DNA of 53,106 bases from Candidatus Beckwithbacteria bacterium (GTDB lineage: Bacteria; Patescibacteriota; Microgenomatia; UBA1400; CG1-02-47-37). Positions 49,985-53,106 of this stretch are shown piece after piece. Position 1 is the stretch's first letter. Every line of letters begins with the position of its first letter. The notes under the pieces were generated by a model that ran no database searches, was not told the DNA's origin, and saw only the letters and a program-made list of their open reading frames with translations. Made by a program: the position numbers and the translations under genes. The stretch spans positions 1-53,106 of the forward strand of contig JAPLVF010000005.1 of assembly GCA_026397255.1 (NCBI GenBank). The letters are read 5' to 3'.

Positions 49985-51637
49985 TTAGGATTCTACACTT
50001 CGCAGCGCTTGGGTGCAAGCTTTGACAAATTCCATAAAAATCGGGTGAGGGTTCAAGGGGCGGGATTTGTATTCCGGGTGGCCTTGGGTCCCCATAAAAA
50101 ATGGGTGGTCCTGAGGAGAAAGTTCGATAATTTCCACTAAATTTTCTTTAACTGACAGGCCGGAAATGATTAATCCGGCTTTAGTTAAAGTAGAGGCATA
50201 AGCATCATTAAATTCATAACGGTGGCGGTGGCGCTCATAAATATTATAATTATTATAAATTTTATAAGCCAAAGTGTCTGGTTTAATCCGGCATTCCCAG
50301 CGACCAAGTCTCATCGTTCCCCCATAGGCTCTAAGTTTTAAGTTTCTTTTCTGTTCAGGAATAATGTAAACCACCGGGTATTTAGTTTTGGGGTTAACTT
50401 CGGTAGTATTAGCGTCAACCAAATGGGCAACATTTCTGGCAAACTCGACCACGGCCAACTGCATCCCAAAACACAGACCTAAGTAAGGAATTTTATGGAC
50501 ACGGGCGTAGTGAATAGCTTCGATCATGCCGTCAACACCCCGCGGCCCCCAGCCAATCGGCACAATAATCCCCTGGCAGTCTTGAAGAGATTCAGCCACG
50601 TTTTGGGGATTAATCTTTTCGGAATTAACCTGTTTAATCTTAACTGCCACTTGGCTATGCCAACCGGCATGATTAATGGCCTCAATTAAAGAAGCATAAG
50701 AATCAGTTAAGTGATATTCGCCTGAAGCAAAATACTTACCGACAACAGCAATATTAACTTTGGTTTTCTTGGGCGATTGGATCAGGTTAACCAATTTTTT
50801 CCAAGCTGATAGTTCCAGTTTTTTAGCAGGCAAGTGAAGGAGTTTAAGAATCTTTTCACTGAATTGCTGCTTATTAAAAATTAAAGGCAGTTCGTAAACA
50901 TTGGGCACATCGGGTGAAGAAATAATGTGCTCGGGTACAACATTGCAGAATAAGGCAAAGCGGTCCATCCGGCGGGTGTCGATCATCCGGTCGGCCCGGG
51001 CAACGATAAAATCCGGCTGAATGCCCATGGAGTTTAAGAGTTTAACAGATAATTGAGTGGGTTTGGTTTTGGGTTCGCCCAAATGCGGCGGAGTCGGCAA
51101 GTAGGAAACATGAACATGAACAACTGTGTCCCCATATTTCAACTTCATGATCCGGGAGGCCTCATAGTACAAAGCATTTTGATATTCGCCGGCGGTGCCG
51201 CCTAATTCAATCACAACAATATCGGCGTGGTTTTTATCGCCCACTTTTTTAATTCTTTGAATAATCTCATCGGTCACGTGAGGAATCGCTTCGACATCCT
51301 CTCCCTTGTAGAAAAAATTGCGTTCCTTGTCGATCACGGTTTTGTAAATCTGACCCATGGTAATAAAGTTTTCCATAGACAAGTTAATATCTAAAAACCG
51401 TTCGTAAGTACCCAAATCCATGTCGGTTTCGGCACCGTCTTCGCACAAGAAAGGATCACCGTGCTCGATAGGATTAATTAAGCCGGCATCTAGATTAAGA
51501 TAATTTTCACATTTGACCGGAACGACTTTAAATCCGTGCGATTTTAATAGATAACAAAGAGAAGCGCTGACCGTGCCTTTACCTAAGCCGGATAATACCC
51601 CACCGGAAATAAAAATGTATTTCGTATTGTGCGGCAT
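49985..51637 (-). CDS. pyrG: CTP synthase
   Basis: A 550-residue CTP synthase making CTP from UTP, ATP and glutamine. The synthetase domain starts with KYIFISGGVLSGLGKGTVSASL. The next block, usually DPYLN-D-GTM-P--HGEVFV, reads ENYLNLDAGLINPIEHGDPF here, so several metal-site neighbours differ. The glutaminase domain has Cys in YLGLCFGMQLAVVEFARNV and the HPE triad part in GTQGHPEYKSRPLNPHPIF. TATAAT on the minus strand is 5 bp before the ATG. A tail-hairpin repeat encodes the C-terminal ACTQALRSVES region. Confidence 0.95.
   Translation of the reverse strand: MPHNTKYIFISGGVLSGLGKGTVSASLCYLLKSHGFKVVPVKCENYLNLDAGLINPIEHGDPFLCEDGAETDMDLGTYERFLDINLSMENFITMGQIYKTVIDKERNFFYKGEDVEAIPHVTDEIIQRIKKVGDKNHADIVVIELGGTAGEYQNALYYEASRIMKLKYGDTVVHVHVSYLPTPPHLGEPKTKPTQLSVKLLNSMGIQPDFIVARADRMIDTRRMDRFALFCNVVPEHIISSPDVPNVYELPLIFNKQQFSEKILKLLHLPAKKLELSAWKKLVNLIQSPKKTKVNIAVVGKYFASGEYHLTDSYASLIEAINHAGWHSQVAVKIKQVNSEKINPQNVAESLQDCQGIIVPIGWGPRGVDGMIEAIHYARVHKIPYLGLCFGMQLAVVEFARNVAHLVDANTTEVNPKTKYPVVYIIPEQKRNLKLRAYGGTMRLGRWECRIKPDTLAYKIYNNYNIYERHRHRYEFNDAYASTLTKAGLIISGLSVKENLVEIIELSPQDHPFFMGTQGHPEYKSRPLNPHPIFMEFVKACTQALRSVES
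49996..50020 (+). repeat. Tail-hairpin repeat, copy 7, in the end of pyrG
   Basis: CACTTCG then GGGTGCAAGC, with one G-T pair in the arms. It is read as codons at the C-terminus of pyrG on the opposite strand. Confidence 0.5.
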
Positions 51638-51642
51638 ATTCT

Positions 51643-51648
51643 ATTATA
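51643..51648 (-). promoter_or_regulatory. -10 box of pyrG
   Basis: TATAAT on the minus strand, 5 bp before ATG 51637 and partly against the end of dnaE. This predicts a leaderless pyrG mRNA. Confidence 0.6.
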
Positions 51649-51650
51649 CC

Positions 51651-53106
51651 TTATTGGTAATTTTTTAGCAACTCGTCGATGGCGCCCTTGATTGACGCAA
51701 AATTAATGGTGTATGGTAAATCAATTTTCTTAACGTCAGTGCCATTTTTCAATTGGATAATTATCTGGTCGTTGCCGGGATTAACTTGGAATAATTGGTT
51801 TAAGGAAACCAGCACATCTTTCGGGGTATCTTGATTTAAGTAAATTGTGTGAGTTGAGGGTTTAGCGGAAGTTTGGGGAGCAGGCTGATCAGCTTCTGCC
51901 GGCTGAATGGCGTTGTCAACGATAACAGCGAGCCGATCTTTGTAGTCAACTTTGCCGGTCACTAAAACCGGCTGGTCATTAATCCAGATTGATTTAGTGG
52001 CGGCAAAAATTTTGGGGAAAATTACCAATTCGACGGTGCCACTGTTGTCATCTAAATTAGCAAAAGCCATTTCTTTATTCCCTTTTTTGGTGATAATGAT
52101 TTTTAAATTTTTAATAACGCCGCCGATCGTCACAGTTTGATTAATTAAAGTGTCCGGGTCAAGGTCGGCAACCCGGTGAGAAACTAATTTTTTAATTTGC
52201 TCCATGGATTTAGCCAGGGGATGGTCGGTTAAATAAAATCCCAGCAGTTGTTTTTCGAAATTTAATAAATCGGTTTTGTTAAACTCTTCACTGTCGGCCA
52301 AGTTGTCTTTAACTACCCCACCGCTTGGTTCATTGGTTTTAAATAAAGAAACCTGGGGGCTGTTTTTAGTTTTTTGGGAATCGGCGGCCTGCTGACGGAG
52401 TAATTCCAAGGACAACAACATCTGGCTTCTTTTAGCAAACGCGTCAAAGGCTCCAACCTGAATTAAGCTTTCTAAAACTTTTTTGTTAACTTTTTGCTGA
52501 TCGACACGCTCACAAAAATCAGTCAGACAGGAAAACTGACGCTTGCGCCGTTCTACTAAAATAGCTTCTATAGCAGCCACCCCGACATTTTTAATGGCAG
52601 TAAAGCCAAACCTGATCGCCTTAGAATTCAGGGAAGCCTTATCTTTAAAAATGATAAAACCGACGTCAGACTGATTAATATCCGGCGGGTAAACTTTAAT
52701 CCCCAGGCGTTTAGCCTCTTCCACGGCCACGGGAATTTTATCTTTATTATTGGATTCGGCCGTCAGTAAAGCGGCCATGAATTCGACCGGGTAATTAACT
52801 TTCAAGTAAGCCGTCTGATAGGCAATCATGGCGTAAGCAGTAGCGTGGGCCTTGTTGAATCCATAGCCAGCAAATTTTTCGATGTAACCCCAAACCCGGT
52901 CGGCAATTTCTTTGGTATAGCCCTTGGCGCGGGACTGTTTAATGAATTTAATTTTTTCTTTAAACATTAAGCTTTTCTTTTTCTTGCCAATCGCCCGGCG
53001 GAGGATGTCTGCCTCACCTAAAGAGTAGCCGGCCATAACATTGGCAATCTGCAGGGCCTGTTCCTGATAAACGGCAATGCCGTAAGTTTCTGATAAAACC
53101 GGCTTT
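51651..53106 (-). CDS. dnaE: DNA polymerase III alpha subunit, C-terminal part (partial)
   Basis: The frame runs off the right edge, so the N-terminus, with the PHP and palm regions, is outside the window. The visible 484 residues begin in the fingers region (LSETYGIAVYQEQALQIAN, AGYSLGEADILRRAIGKKK), then GYGFNKAHATAYAMIAYQTAYLK, an HhH-like segment (FGFTAIKNVGVAAIEAI), and an OB-fold domain (TVTIGGVIKNLKIIITKKGNKEMAFANLDD, VELVIFPKIF). The end is a short tau/clamp-side region. DnaE is the replicative polymerase. Confidence 0.95.
   Translation of the reverse strand, partial: KPVLSETYGIAVYQEQALQIANVMAGYSLGEADILRRAIGKKKKSLMFKEKIKFIKQSRAKGYTKEIADRVWGYIEKFAGYGFNKAHATAYAMIAYQTAYLKVNYPVEFMAALLTAESNNKDKIPVAVEEAKRLGIKVYPPDINQSDVGFIIFKDKASLNSKAIRFGFTAIKNVGVAAIEAILVERRKRQFSCLTDFCERVDQQKVNKKVLESLIQVGAFDAFAKRSQMLLSLELLRQQAADSQKTKNSPQVSLFKTNEPSGGVVKDNLADSEEFNKTDLLNFEKQLLGFYLTDHPLAKSMEQIKKLVSHRVADLDPDTLINQTVTIGGVIKNLKIIITKKGNKEMAFANLDDNSGTVELVIFPKIFAATKSIWINDQPVLVTGKVDYKDRLAVIVDNAIQPAEADQPAPQTSAKPSTHTIYLNQDTPKDVLVSLNQLFQVNPGNDQIIIQLKNGTDVKKIDLPYTINFASIKGAIDELLKNYQ

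Overview
The window looks like a chromosomal segment of a streamlined, fermentative bacterium, most likely a candidate-phyla-radiation (Patescibacteria) member and perhaps of the Microgenomates group. This placement is inferred, not proven. It rests on shortened versions of normally longer proteins (UvrC without its C-terminal HhH module, a 116-residue ATP synthase delta subunit, a DNA polymerase III delta-like protein of only 185 residues). Other signs are very tight gene packing, many -10 boxes lying only 4 to 11 bases before a start codon (leaderless or nearly leaderless mRNAs), tRNAs without encoded CCA, and an energy gene set of oxoacid:ferredoxin oxidoreductase, ADP-forming acyl-CoA synthetase and PEP synthase. 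The standard genetic code fits all genes.

Layout. 1-8.6 kb: the end of an unknown gene, an AIR-synthase-like protein, a methyltransferase, an acyltransferase, a five-tRNA cluster (Leu, Pro, Gly, Arg, His), an orphan gene behind a structured leader, a NYN-domain nuclease, a GT39-like membrane protein, and a CarD-like gene followed by an RNA helicase. 8.6-19.7 kb: a methyltransferase, a PfkB kinase divergent from an unusual tRNA-guanine transglycosylase, the uvrB-uvrA-uvrC operon, thiamine pyrophosphokinase, and rlmN with an upstream tRNA-Arg. 19.7-24.9 kb: an envelope and secretion cluster (transglutaminase-like protein, holin-like protein, SecG, solute-binding protein), LexA and a DedA protein. 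24.9-35 kb: central metabolism, with the two oxidoreductase subunits, RsmI, and a pps-eno-gpmI-ADP-forming acyl-CoA synthetase operon. 35-35.7 kb: a REP-associated tyrosine transposase (RAYT) between two copies of its palindrome. 35.7-46 kb: a run of minus-strand genes containing pgi/pmi, phosphomannomutase, a delta-like protein, a metallopeptidase and the full F-type ATP synthase. 46-53.1 kb: a secreted protein, a lytic transglycosylase, tRNA-Lys and tRNA-Glu, an ArsR-thioredoxin-permease operon, rplS, pyrG and the 3' part of dnaE.

How it works together. Enolase, phosphoglycerate mutase and PEP synthase form the lower part of glycolysis. The oxidoreductase would turn pyruvate (or another 2-oxoacid) into acyl-CoA, and the ADP-forming synthetase would recover ATP. 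The F-ATPase links ATP to the membrane ion gradient. PMM and PGI/PMI feed sugar-phosphate interconversion.

The most striking structure is a dispersed palindrome (arms CCTRCAGG and CCTGTAGG around a GAGAGAA loop). It flanks the RAYT gene, lies inside it, and recurs inside uvrC, the thiamine pyrophosphokinase gene and the acyl-CoA synthetase gene without breaking their frames. A second repeat family is a hairpin with covarying arms (CACT/AGTG or CCCT/AGGG), found mostly next to tRNA genes. Divergent gene pairs separated by only 15 to 19 bp share symmetric or overlapping -10 elements.
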